A stretch of DNA of 64,000 nt from positions 47,588,521 through 47,652,520 of the forward strand of contig NC_088302.1 of assembly GCF_032854445.1 (NCBI RefSeq), read 5' to 3'. The notes beneath the pieces were generated by a model, which saw only the letters and a list, made by a program, of their open reading frames with translations, had not been told where the DNA came from and did not search any database. Origin of the DNA: Liolophura sinensis (Eukaryota; Mollusca; Polyplacophora; Chitonida; Chitonidae). The stretch's first letter is position 1; every line of letters begins with the position of its first letter. Positions 24,765 to 37,000 of the stretch are shown here, piece after piece. The position numbers and the translations under genes are program-made.

Positions 24765-24880
24765 TATGTATTTATTTGATTGTTTTGGTTTTTTTTACAC
24801 CGTACCCAGGAATATTTTACTCATACGACCACGAACAGCATTATAGTGGGAAGAGTCCGGCAGAGCTCGGGTTCAATGAA
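24765..24880 (-). repeat. Truncated SINE, 'GCGTAAAACACC' family
   Basis: TTTATTTGATTG, ACACCGTACCCAGGAATATT and ACGACC..AACAGCATTATAG are recognisable. The tRNA-head side is missing. Confidence 0.6.
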
Positions 24881-26539
24881 TGTGGCAAGAAATGAAGGCC
24901 AACAGAGTAATGGAAGCATGCCTGTTAATATCCTGATAAGGCTTTGTTATAAGTAAGTCTATATATAATATTTATAGGCCTAGACGATTATTTGAGAATT
25001 TGAGAATTTTTTTTATTCAAAGGAACAGGTAATCGATCAAAACCATCTTTCATACTTTTTTGGGAATTCTGTCAGGATCTGAAATATGGGTTAGATTATA
25101 ATTACATTTGTCCAGGTGTTTTTTCCAATAATGCCTTGTTAACAATTTATAATTGAATATATGTTCAAATGTTCCCTTTGTCGCAAAGTCTGTAATATCT
25201 ATATAATGGTATTCTAAAATGTGTAATATTTATATATATAGACACTCTAGATTAATAAATTTCTCGCACAGCCTATAGGCATGTATGTATTTCATTTATA
25301 TCAGATACTCGACAGGTGCATGTTTATATGGGCTACTACAAAGGAAACTGGAGACACAAAATTTAGAAGAAGATATATACGAGATGGCCGACTATGTTAT
25401 ATACTGCATTGTGCTTTTGTGCGTTTTACATGCTCGTAATACAATCATTGTGATATACATGGTATGTCATAATTAACATTTTTTCTAAAACGGAAGAGTA
25501 ATAAAATACAAAGTCACTAATAGACATATGTGTTGAACTTTACGAATAACTGATATCTTTTAACCAAAAAAGGCAAGTTTTTATCCTCGCAGTAATTTGA
25601 TTTCCGTCGTTATTTGATCGCAAGTCTGTGTCAGGTGACCCCTACTGTCAGGCCATATATGACCGATACTCTGGGTTCAGAGGTCAATCCAATTTTCAAT
25701 CCCTCAACTGACCATCGACTCTTGCAGGACTCCCGATGTTAAAATCAGTCAGAATTTTGTAAATGACATCTGATCGCAGCTAGTTTTTGACATGCACAGA
25801 AAAACGCATGCGACCACTCCGACAGGAAGAAACCGTGCAGAGCCCGTCTGTAGGTTGCTGCAAGACCTTCACAGGAACTATAGGTCTTCTTGAAGGTTTT
25901 GCTGTCATGCTGGGACAAAAGCACATGCACATCACACTATGGAGAACATTTTGCAGCCAGAAACAACAGAATCTCAGAAACAACAATCAAAGCACAAACA
26001 GCACATTCATCAGGTGTTTAATTTTACTTCTGGGGCTACATAGCTCTCTCCATGTCCTCCGCTCCAAAAGTAGTAGAAATGTACTTAAAACAATCCTTGG
26101 AATACTGTCTACACGATGCTACCAATATAGATATAAAGTAACTGCCCCAAAACCTTGAATGAACACCTTGTAACTTCCAAACAGCTACACTAAACACCAT
26201 TTCACCAATAAGGACGCGCTATATTGGATTTGCGATCACATGGTGTGCTATGTTTACAATGTCAAAGATGCACTGGGCGCAGTTCAGGTCACGGCCACGG
26301 GTTTGTTCGTTAAGCAATGTTTTTCACAACAATAATAAACAATATTTGTTTATAAATGAGACAAGTTGGGGACAACAGTTTGGTTTAGAAAGGAACACTT
26401 AATTCCACCATGCATGTTGTTTGGAGGACGCTGTGGAGTATGAGTGACGAGGGGAGTAGACCTATCGCTATTTGTATTTTTGGTTTTTTCTGTGTGTATA
26501 TATTGGTGGACAGTGTTCCGCGAATTGCTTCAAATATAT

Positions 26540-26862
26540 GTTCATTTATTTGATTGGTTTTACGCTGTACTCAAGAATATTTCACATATACGACGGCGAT
26601 CAATATTATGCTTTAGGGAAAGCTTGTTTCAAATACATTTAAATTTCTGTTCAGGCTGAGGACTTGGATAAATCTCTAAGCAATCAAAGGTAAATATTAC
26701 TTGTGCCAGGCAATATAAATCATGGACTCAGTTAACAAACTTTTTTTATACCCATAACAATCGGTTTATTTATTTAATTATTTGACTGGTGTTTTACGCC
26801 GTACTGAAAAATATTTTACTTTTACGACGGCGGCCAGCATTATGCTGGGAGGAAACCGTCCT
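26540..26862 (-). repeat. Two truncated SINE copies, 'GCGTAAAACACC' family
   Basis: One lies at about 26540-26610 (TTTGATTGGTTTTACGCTG, ATATACGACGGCGATCA). The other lies at about 26763-26862 (TTTTACGCCGTACTGAAAAA, ACGACGGCGGCCAGCATTAT, GGGAGGAAACCG). The exon 3 acceptor remnant of copy C lies between them, so SINE-mediated deletion of exons 3-4 is possible. Confidence 0.6.
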
Positions 26863-27103
26863 TACCAAGCATATAAATCGTTTCAAATTAGGGTTCTTAG
26901 TGTACGGACGAAGTGTGCGAAGTCTTTCTTGAGAACCGCATGTTAATTAATCTTAATATCTTGTGATAACATGTACCAGCAGGTACTCCAGAAGAGAAAG
27001 TCCTGGGAAAAGAACCTCAAACTTCTCAGATTGTGGCTTTATGCAATATAGTATTACAAAAAAGAACACACACACACACTTTCACTGTTCTTCAATAAAA
27101 ACC

Positions 27104-27148
27104 GTACTTAAGCCAAATGTTTGTCGTCATGATTTGATTTCTTTCATG
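27104..27148 (-). pseudogene. nAChR copy C exon 2 remnant
   Basis: The acceptor TTTTGCAG is intact and the reading HERNQIMTTNIWLK is clear (copy [15 protein letters not shown]). The last codons and the GTAAGT donor are replaced by AAGTACGG, probably through a small deletion. Confidence 0.75.
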
Positions 27149-27194
27149 CTGCAAAACGTGAAATGCAAAACGTGTTTTACAGAAGGTCTAAATG

Positions 27195-27485
27195 AGAGAG
27201 TAGCTGGTCGTGGCCGAGTGGTAAAGGTTGGTCACACACGCGCCATCACAAATTTACCCTCCCCCACCCCCAGTCTCGGCCCCATCCCTTTTGGTCACAC
27301 GAGATGTGGGTTCTGTGTCATTTTCGGAGAGGGAGTTTTCAAGATTTCCAATGTTTCATTGTTATCGGGACTTTGGTGATTATAAGCGAACGACATTGTC
27401 CTCTCGTGTAGTTTTACATGAAGTTCGCTTTTAATTGCCTCCCACCAGTGAGAGCTATCACACGTGGGCTTGCCAAAGGTCGGTG
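27195..27485 (+). repeat. SINE with tRNA-like head GTGGCCGAGTGGTAAAGG
   Basis: The head resembles a tRNA A-box (TGGCCGAGTGG). The body has GAGAGGGAGTTTTCAAGATT, TTTCATTGTTATCGGGACTT and CTCGTGTAGTTTTACATGAA. The 3' part CACACGTGGGCTTGCCAAAG resembles the unit of the 43.2-kb minisatellite. This family differs from the other two SINE types. Confidence 0.6.
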
Positions 27486-28105
27486 ATATAAATGAAAAAC
27501 TCTTTCTCATGAAGTAAAGAACATAATAAAAGAAAATTAAAAAAATCAGGAGGATACATACACGGTTTCCCAAATTCAGGTTTAACTTAAAGTACTAAGC
27601 TACAGAAAACCTAGCCCTTCGCCGACTGCTCTAGACTTCCCCATGTTTTACCACCATTGCGCCCTTGACCATAGAGTTTCTAATTTAGGTCACGCTGACT
27701 CGACTGTGACATTGCGTCAGGAAGTTTGTCAGGTACCTAGTTAGGTGCGGTGGTTTCCTTGAGTTTGATCCTGTTTTCTCACACTAACGTTACCTCGTTG
27801 AACAGGCAGTGTTATTTTTGAGTGACAACTCTGTACTACCAGCCAAATTCAAAGAACACAACTTGAATCTAAAAATTTAGCCTAAAGTAAGCTCTCTTAA
27901 ATAGCAAATGTCCAAGTGTTAAGTTTTTCTAAGTGTTAAAATGATACGTCTTTATGGCTGCAAAATGTGACAGTTCAGCGTGGTAAGATTATGTTAGATT
28001 TTTAACATTTATCCCACAACTCCTAAAAATATCGGATTTACCTTTATGAACATTTTATTCAGCGCTTCAGCTTTAAGGCAGAATGAAAATGTAAAGAATA
28101 TTCAC

Positions 28106-28331
28106 AACATTTGAGCAAGTCTCTTGCTCAGCTCTACCACCAAAGGTCAGAGCTCGTCTTCACCAGCAGGTCGGATCAACTTCTCGTAGCTCCTCTTTTG
28201 AAATAAATTGTAAAGTAGTCGTTTTGGCGGCATTTCGCAGTGCTTAAGGAGAGACGAGACGGTGTCTACCGCTAACAACTAACAGGTAAATACCAGTACC
28301 ATGTTAGATACTTCCCAAGGACTGTTATCAT
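28106..28331 (-). pseudogene. nAChR copy C exon 1 remnant
   Basis: Aligned by eye to 21733-21506. The start ATG survives, but the frame soon meets a stop in the signal-peptide region. The segment matching YEKLIRPAG is still readable, and another TGA follows at the GEDEL position. The donor is changed from GTGAGT to GTGAAT. Confidence 0.75.
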
Positions 28332-28339
28332 GGTGATTA

Positions 28340-31300
28340 AGTATATCTTATCAGGGTATACCGATGTTTATGACAATGGACTGGAACTATGCCTGAACAG
28401 ACAATCGGACAGTAAACACACAAATAGCTCTATATTTCAGATTTGTGATGTTGCAATTACTTTTACCGTTTTTGGAATGGTTCCTTAACGAAAGCCAAAC
28501 GTGTATCATTCCGTCTATCATGCCAGATCTTATAGCGCTGCGGCTGCAAATTCAGGTGTACACATGTATCTAGTATAGGGCCTACCGTAGCCACCCTCGC
28601 GTTCGGTGTTCTTTTGTCTCAAGGTCACCGACAAAGATTGGCTTTGCGCCCTACTCTAAAAGAATAAGAAACTTCCGAATGGCCCTTTCCTTTCCCCTTA
28701 ATCACAGTTGAACACGGTGAGTACACCTGCAATAAGGCACTGGCAGGTAAGCTAACGGTATTCAGCACTAGTGGTCTTAAAGTGTTTTAGCTTGTCTTCC
28801 GTCCCTGTTTTAGCCATGGATGCTGGCGTTAGTGAAGAGAAAATAATGAAGCGTTAACTGAAAGCATGTGTAGGTCCCCTGTAAACAACAAACATGGACG
28901 TGTAGTACTGTAAACGAGTTAGGAAGGAAGACAAGATGAACAAAAATGCAACTTCTTTCAATAAAACTGGTAAAACTATGTTCGAATGTACTGACTATAC
29001 ATCTTCACATGTTTGATGAGCCAGTTAAGTCGTAATCACTCATTCATTCATATGTTTGAATATTGGAGGAAGAAATGCTGGTGGTGGCTTTTGGAAACAA
29101 AAGGAGAACGAGGTGTGGGGGGCTTAGACATGGTTTGAAAATAACTCCAGCATAAGGTCATATCGAGTTCAAATGACTCGTTCACGCATTGGGTTAGTTT
29201 GAATGAAGCCAACACGATGTACATGGTAACTTCAATGCAAGCAGGTCACTGACAGAATCATTCTCTACCCAATGCTGAAGTAACGTGTAGTCTTCCTTGT
29301 AGAGAATTAAGGACTGAGTTCTGGCCTTCAGACGAGTTAGAAGTGAAGATATCGAAGACAAAAAATGACAACCAAAATTAAACGATAAGGTCAAGAAAAA
29401 CAAAAAATGCCTGCACCAAACAGCAAGTGACCAAGCTAGACAACAGAGACTATCACACCTTAATACCGGATCAAGCCTCGTACCTATAATGCCTGAGAAT
29501 GTGACTAGGGATACAGGGATTTTCCATAAAGAGTCCACTATTTTGGGCAACAATTTCAACTTTGAATCTCATAATCCTGCATTTAATTGGTCATATTCGC
29601 ACACAATATATCTTATCCAGTGAATGGACGTTCTACCTTTTCCTATAATCGTTCATTTCCCTCTTTTAACATCCATTGAAACCAGCTAAAACAAAATATT
29701 TACGAATTCGTTGTTTAAAAATTAAACTAAATCTACCTCAATGTCCCATCTATCCAAGATGGCCACAACAACAGAACAGAACAAGCAATATATCCCCATC
29801 TGAACCAGGCACTTTGGTCAAAGCTAGGCACTTCAATTAAGACAAGTTTTGCAACAATAGCTCGTCACGCGTTTGCACATGTGCATGTACTTTCTACTTA
29901 AATCTTTCACACATGTTAATTTAAAAACATTACATTTAGTTCGAAGGAATTCGGTTTCAGTATTTACAACCATGTTTACAGTACGTTCATTTGTTCAGAA
30001 CAGCGACCATTCCTCGAACATTTCTTCAAATAAACAATACAATGTTTTCTGTAATATCTTAGGATTTATTTCATAGTCTAAACAAGAAACATATGGAATC
30101 TAGGTTACAACAGCTTCGACTGACTTATTGTAATATTAAATGGTTCCAAGAAATTTGTTTTAAATGATCAATTAATTTTGGACCAAATTTGCTTTTTTAA
30201 CTGGTGCCTTTCGCCATAAGTACACGTGCGTTGTAATCCCGAGTGGCACACTCAGCCAACGAGACTTTAAACGCTCTATGCAACTGCATTATGTGGCATG
30301 AAAGTGTTACCTAACACTCACATGTTAACATGACCATTACGGTCATGAAGTTCATATTGTTTGTATAAACAATTTAGGTCATTGTATGTCTTGAGATAGA
30401 ATAAAAAGTGTCTCATAATAAATAGCAGAACTCCTCATCACTGTACATTCCACGCAGCTTAAGACGACCATCTTAACGAAATGTCGCGAATGTCCCTTTA
30501 ATATGTCCACTGAAATGAAGTTTAGAATAGTTACAGAAATTAAGCCGATTGATTTTAGGCACATGCGTTATTCTCTATGATCATCTGCACAATAGTTAGT
30601 AATATGGCGTCACCAAAATGAGTAGAGAAACCAGCCAGGCGTACAGAGCACTGATGATACTCTGTTTCGCTCCAGAAAGGGCATTAAATCGTACCGATAA
30701 CATTTTTGAAACTTTTAATCGTTATTTGTCTGGGAGGTTACATCGGATAGGAACGACATGACAGACGAAGTCCTCGATAATACGGCTGAAGTCAAGAGGC
30801 CTGTCTGGTCTTCCTCCCTAAGGGCTTAAGTTTACCACAGCTTCCTCTACATACAATCTTGAATCTGACCTTGATCATATATAAGTGAAAAATTACGGCA
30901 TTTAACACTAATGAAATAAATAATTAAATCCTTAATCCGTTTATTGGACAGAGTAGCCATACTAAAGATAAACTAATCGTGACATTGAAATCCATACATA
31001 TGAGTAAAAACAGACAAAATTTTGGTGTTACATCGAGAAGATACATCGTTAGATGTCACGGAAATAATACTCATCAACTTCGCGCGTGCATATTTAATGT
31101 ATACTGGTACTGCGCAAACAAACGGATTCACGAAAAGCTAGATTTACACATACAAAACACGCATGCTATACAGTAAACTAGTTCGTTCATGAATGCTTAT
31201 CTAAACAAGCACGCCGCCACACGAAAACCATGTCTGAAGGAAACAGGGCAATGTTAAAGAGGGGCCAGGAGAGATCTAAAAATAAACGAGCGAACTTTAA

Positions 31301-33404
31301 AGAGCAATTGCTCAGAAGGTCTCATCAGGGCTGACAGGCTGACATGTAAACTCCAGGAATCTCCCCCTACTGCTTGGTTTGAGAAGGGCAGACGCCGCCC
31401 CACCGAGCACGTGTTGAGTAGGTAGGCCAGCTGTTGATGAGATCCTCAATTACCCAGCACTTCATCGCCTATATAACTCTGTACATCGAACGTTCAGACT
31501 GTGATAAAAATCAAGACACGTCCTATTGCTAGTCCTCCATCGTGTATATTACTCTGTAAACAATGGCGTACACTGTATAGGTGAACTTTTAACGATAGCA
31601 TATAAAGTATCATACTTGTCAGACACCAGTTATTCTTGGGTGTTGGAAGGGTGATTAGGCCAACCCTTCTGTAAATCTGATTTTTAATGTATAAGACATA
31701 GTATACCGTTATAATTTCGTCCTCAGCTAACAGCTGCAAACCTGGGCCAGGTCAAACCGAAACCTTTAAAAATCGTACTTGTTGCCGCCTAGCTTGGCGC
31801 TGAGCACAGAGGTTAGAGCAAGGAAACAGGACCAGTTGGCCCGGTGTCAGTATAATGTGACAAGGTGTGGTGTCATGCTTGGTGTCTTTCGTATGACATT
31901 TCAGTGGCGGCAGCACTTTGGCGGCCCTGCCACAAGAAGACACAGTGTACCAGTGATTCCTCGTCGTCATATGGCTGAGCAATTGTTGAGTACGACGTTA
32001 AACCCCAAGCATTCATTCATTCAACATTTGTGAATACATGGGCAATTCATTATAATAAGCACGTAGAAGTGATGAAAAAAAAAAGTAACAGGTCTTGATC
32101 ATTGTTATATGAGCTTTTATTTATGGAACATACAAATAAGCATACGTCAGTCATCAGATTTACAGCGTACAGGTTTTATATTGTGATCATTCATATCCGT
32201 GTATGTCAAGATTATAATGATGAAAGGCATGAAAATCATTATCCAAAACTTGTTATCTTCCTGTTTCCAGGGAACAGACTAGAGGCTCCACCACTCCCAT
32301 TTCCAGGAATATGTAGGGTTGTGAAGTTCCTCTGTTCAGCAGTCTTGGTATAGGAATCACTGATTGGCTAAACTCAAGTATTTTGTTGACCATGTTAAAG
32401 TGATTGGTCCAAACTACACGCTGGTTAAGAGTTTTGCAGCTATAGGCTGGTACTATACCGTATTACTTTATTGACAAGCTAAAGGAACATTTTAGAGAAA
32501 TGCATATATATAATAACTCATGCCAAGTGGTAAAGTTTACACCTTAACTTCTGGACCATGCAGTTTATTTCACGAGATATTTACAACATATTTGCATTAA
32601 ATGACAGATGGAAAGGGCACGAATAAAACCCCTGCTGGCTTGGTGTATCCCTGTTATAACTTTAATAAAATTTGTTTTAATGGAATTGAGATAACGGTGA
32701 AACTCAGTAGGAATGTTATGTCTGTACAAATGCTACTGTCTGTGGAGTATACAAAAAATATATTAGTAGACTATTTAGGGGAGTTGATTACTATCATACG
32801 AAACTTTCACAAAGCCTTTTACAAACAACCTGTTTCTTCCTCCGTGAAAAATTGGATCTCTCCGACATGTCGAATGTAACATTTCAACATGGTGCAAAGA
32901 GAGATCACCATATAACACACCCCCTCAAATCACTGGAGGTTTGGTAAAGTAGGTTTGACCGTTAAATATTGAAGAAATATGGCCAGTCCATGTTAATATG
33001 CGAGAATGGTTACAATGTCTGAGAAGCATTGTTCTGCAGAGCTGATGACATCATCTGTAAAACCCTACAGCAATTTTCTCCCGACATCACTGATGACAAC
33101 TATTGTTCTGCTCAGCTAATAACAGCAGTATTCTGAAAACATCATTGGTGACTTAGCAGAAAATCTGACAATATACACTTGTGCTTCTAAGCAGTCACCA
33201 AAGCTCAGTGAAAACTAACATAAGCTTTACTGCTAAGACAACACTGGTTTTATTTTGTGTGTTACAGACAAGCCAACACTAAAATATCCAAAAATGGAGA
33301 GAAAAAAATACTTTGAAAATCCACCTTCATCCACCATGATTTTGCAGAAATAACTGCTGGGCAATCCACATTTCCCACAAATCAAATGATTTTTCGGTTT
33401 CATT
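28340..33404. other. Intergenic region between nAChR copy C and CTC1
   Basis: 28.34-28.97 kb is the decayed 5' flank of copy C. A SINE lies at 31.77-32.03 kb. A plus-strand GCCTATATAACTCTG near 31472, with a GTTCAGACTG start-like segment, looks like a core promoter, but no gene follows. The minus-strand frame at 29559-29194 (121 codons) has no motif or splice context. No gene is supported. Confidence 0.5.
31765..32025 (+). repeat. tRNA-derived SINE, 'CATTCATTC-tail' family, copy 2 (5' truncated)
   Basis: Shares AAAAATCGTACTTG, CCGGTGTCAGTATAATGTGA, GGCGGCAGCACTTTGGCGGC and ACAAGAAGACACA with the other copies. It ends with GTACGACGTTAAACCCCAAG and a CATTCATTC tail. Confidence 0.7.
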
Positions 33405-33410
33405 TTTATT
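33405..33410 (-). promoter_or_regulatory. Candidate poly(A) signal of CTC1
   Basis: AATAAA on the minus strand, about 340 bp after the stop codon at 33749. It is the nearest canonical hexamer I found downstream. Confidence 0.35.
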
Positions 33411-33529
33411 CCCCCCTCAAACATTGGAAAAAAGATTCATTCTGTTATTGTCATGTCCACTTAACACTGCTAAAAAGTCACAGCACTAATTTAAGAATTT
33501 CCAATAAGAAAAGGTCTGATAAAATCAAC

Positions 33530-33872
33530 TCCATGTTGTTGAGGTGGTGCAGAACTAAGGTGCATGGCTTCCACACCACACAGTTCAGTTGTAGGAATGG
33601 CAGACACCTGGTCTCTACTTGTTTACTGCTTGTGTTCAGGACTCCTTGTTGTTGAGGTGGTGCAGAACTAAGGTGCATGGCTTCCAAACCACACAGTTCA
33701 GCTGTAGGAATTGCAGACACCTGGTCTCCACTTGTGTACTGCCTGTGTTCAGGACTCCATGTTGTTGAGGCGGTGCAGAGCTAAGGCGGTGACATCCACA
33801 GCTTCCACGCCCACACAGTTCAGCTGTAGGAATGGCAGACACCTGGTCTCCACTTGTTTACTGCCTGTGTTC
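33530..33872 (-). repeat. Tandem triplication of the CTC1 terminal coding segment
   Basis: Three direct copies begin at 33872, 33750 and 33637 on the minus strand, with spacings of 122 and 113 bp. Each reads GAACACAGGCAGTAAACAAG or close to it, then GTGGAGACCAGGTGTCTGCC and a CAGCTGAACTGTGTGG block. The first copy is coding (NTGSKQVETRCLPFL and on). Its last codons run straight into TGA at the junction with copy 2. The 9-bp length difference is a multiple of three. Confidence 0.85.
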
Positions 33873-34050
33873 AATGTCTTTAATGAGAAGTCTGCAAACA
33901 AGAACATGGAAAAGAAATCAGGGATTATTACACGAGTAAACCATCTCTGAATTAACTCTCCAAAGGCCATTTCACTCAGATTCCAAATGTGGTTTTTGTT
34001 GTTTGTTGTCAACTGTACCAGTAGGCCTTTGGGGTCATATACTGAACAGG
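33749..34050 (-). CDS. CTC1: CTC1 exon 23 (C-terminus)
   Basis: After the acceptor TACGCTTCAG the frame (phase 1 in) reads ACSVYDPKGLLVQL and on to ...HRLNNMES, with TGA at 33751-33749. The last 40 codons are the first copy of the tandem triplication. The match to the vertebrate C-terminus is weak but position and phase fit. Confidence 0.7.
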
Positions 34051-37000
34051 CTGAAGCGTACAGGGGCATAAATGTAACAGATATTTGTTCTCAACCCAGA
34101 AGACATGAATCTAACTGTTAAATTTCCACATTAAGAAATGATGTAGTGCTACTTGGTTAGGTATGCTTTAGCTGGCTAAAAATGATGGAACCTCAACCCT
34201 TATTTGCATTTTTTGGCTGTAAAGAAAAATCATGAAAACTGTGTTCTGAATCAGCTCAAAATGGCCTTTCAGAAGATGTTTATTGGGTGCAGATGGTCAT
34301 GGGTTTCCTTGATTTTGACAGACCTTCCACATTTTTTTTAAAGTCGTATTAAATACTCTATTAATGTTTCTACATGTAGCTTAACTGATTCCAGAATTAT
34401 GAAAACAGGAAAACACTTCAGTAGGGCCTGATCATGATTACATAACATCACTTCCTACAATTACTAGGAAACTAGATGAAAAACAAATAAGCCTGCCTCT
34501 AGACTGAGGTATAAACAATCAACATTAATTAGCCTTCAGAACACTCTGACATTATAAACATGTAGCTTCCTTCGTAAAATGGATAAGCCAATAAAGCTGA
34601 TTTTGCATTTTAATGTTATATTTTTGCCCTTTACCTTCTAATGCCATGTTGTCTATGTTAGACACTGGGTTGTTGTCGCATCTACTGGTGCTTAGGTACA
34701 TCTTCCACTGTCGCTTGATGACAGTGCTATCACTGAGAGCTGAGAAGAAGGGAGAGAGGGGGTGATCACCGTCCTCATGGGGCTTCTGTCCACTCTGAAG
34801 TGAAGACAGAAACAACACTTCAGATGAATGAAGCTTGAAACAATAGAAAAAGAAGGAGCATGGAGAGTGGTAATGTGCTCAACTTAACTCCAAGAGATGT
34901 GGGCTCATTATCTCTGCCTAGATTATAGAAATGACAACACCAAATATCCTCGCCTTAGAAAGGGAACTTCTAGATTATAGAAATGACACCACCAAATATC
35001 CTCGCCTTAGAAAGGGAACTTCTAGATTATAGAAATGACAACACCAAATATCCTCGTCTTTGAAAGGGAACTTCTAGATTATAGAAATGACAACAACAAA
35101 TATCCTCGTCTTAGAAAGGGAATTTCTAGATTATAGAAATGACAACAACAAAATGTTAATGTAATGGTCTTAAAAAAGTTTTACCAACATAAAAGGCAAA
35201 GCTGTCTACCAAGAAGCTTGTATCATACATCCTTCTTGGTGCTGTGCTTGAAGTATGTCTTCATGGTGTGTCTATTCAGCAGCATTTCTGGAGCTTCTTC
35301 TGTCTAGACTGATACAATGGCATAAAAGCCATTAAAATGATCCTGAAAATCATTAATCTAGTCTGTGAAGCTTTATCTCTAAAGTCAAACCATAAAAATG
35401 CAAAAGTTACAATTGATCTTATATGTACAAAAGACAATAAATCTTACATATGCAACAGTAATATCCGGTTGAGGACAGAACTATCCTGGTACTCTCCTTC
35501 CCTGAAGGAAGGAAAAGTTGAAGAAGATTTTACCTGCTGGATGAAGAGTTCTCCATACTGGGCAATCTTGTTATCAACGACATCTAGCTGACTTGGGGAC
35601 AGACCTAGTAGCTGAGCGACAACGTCCCCCTGGCAAGACACCACAGCTGTACTAGAGCCATCATCTACAAGGAGCCTGGGGAGGGGCAACACAGACAGGT
35701 GAATAAATGAATGAAATAATGAAAGATATTACGGGATATTTAGACCAAGAATACTCAGACTGTATGGCACATGATCATACCTGACATGTTCAGCACGGCA
35801 TTTAGAAGGAGCGACACAAGAAGTACATGCGCACGTACATTGGAACTGGCCTACTACAACTCAGATCTGGTAGCAAGGCTACCAAAGAAAAACTGAGCTC
35901 AATACATGCATTACTTTTTAAGATACCACCCCTAACATTTACCTCAACATTGCTAGGCCAGTTATTGCACGACAATGCCAATTCTTGGGTTATAACATTA
36001 GCTATGCCTGTACATTGTAGAGGTGAGCTGAAAAGCCATTGAAATAATATCAAAACTGACTTAAGTCAAGACCTTCAATTCTCTTCCCATCCTTACACAA
36101 TGAAAAAGCAAATAAAATAACCATTCCATTTTTTAGTCATTAATTTTGGTCATGACCAACAATGTAATTTTTTAAGGGCTCCAAGGTATGATTTAATATA
36201 CATTTATTTCAGGTATATATACTGATGTGGCATACTGATTAACTTGGAACATATCCCCCACAAATGTCTACAAGGAAATTACCTTGCCCTGGCCACGAAG
36301 TGCCTGCCCTGCCCAGAACAGCCAGCAGAGTTACACGCACCACCCTGGTACTGCCGGCCACACCCGTCACAGACGGACTTCAGTGAGAGGCGCAGAACTT
36401 GTAACACATCACATACACTGTAGAAAGGGGAAGCAGCAGAACTCCCAGAATTCCACAAATCACCTAGGAAATGTGGTTGGTAAGTTGACAAATCCATTTG
36501 TTCTGGCTGTTTAAAGGGCTTACATCGATTCCTGCAAAATGTAAAAAAGATCATACTTATAGCAAAAACGATTTGCTTGTTTAAAGGGCTCACCACTAAT
36601 GTTTAATGCTATCAATAACTTCCATTCTTTTCTTAAACCTTCTAGTCCACAATAAGTTGACTATGAGTATAACCCTCACATATGGGTCTGTATAAATCTA
36701 TAATCTGGACAGGGACACCTTTCCAGATGAAGCAGATAGATGGACTGTGCCTTGTGCCCTACAGCAAAGGTTTATTACATTAATTATTACAGATCAGCAA
36801 AAACCCTTCTTAACTGAAACTACTGATTGTTTTTGAAAAGAAATGATTAAATTATACCCAGAATCAGGGGGAGTAACTCCGTCAGCTCCTCCTCCAGTCT
36901 GTAACACCTTGACAGTTGACACAGCAATATACTGACAGTACACGGATCCCTTCCTAGAAACACGCCTCTCTAAACGTGCAAATTTCACCATTACGCCAGG

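Larger units (their letters stand above)
22824..28331 (-). pseudogene. nAChR copy C, decayed duplicate of copy B
   Basis: Exon 1 remains at about 28331-28106 with in-frame stops. Exon 2 remains at 27148-27104 with its donor destroyed. Exon 5 remains at 22997-22824 with a 1-bp deletion. Exons 3 and 4 are missing: near 26675-26700 the sequence matches the intron just upstream of exon 3 in copy B, then switches to unrelated sequence exactly at the acceptor, and nothing like the ligand domain or M1-M3 is found down to 23.0 kb. Order and orientation are the same as in copy B, so this is a tandem duplicate that lost its core. It cannot encode a channel. Confidence 0.85.

Noticed and set aside
25787-26158. 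123-codon plus-strand ORF
   Set aside because: No motif, no promoter, no paralogue in the duplicated unit, and it lies in sequence that replaced lost exons.
29194-29559. 121-codon minus-strand ORF between the nAChR cluster and CTC1
   Set aside because: There is no recognisable motif and composition follows the background; hydrophobic stretches alone are not evidence.
33860-33960. A 42-bp intron inside CTC1 exon 23 (GTGTAATAATC to TTGTTTGCAG)
   Set aside because: The borders look like splice sites, but 42 bp is too short for an intron in an animal gene with introns of this size, and the frame is open through it.
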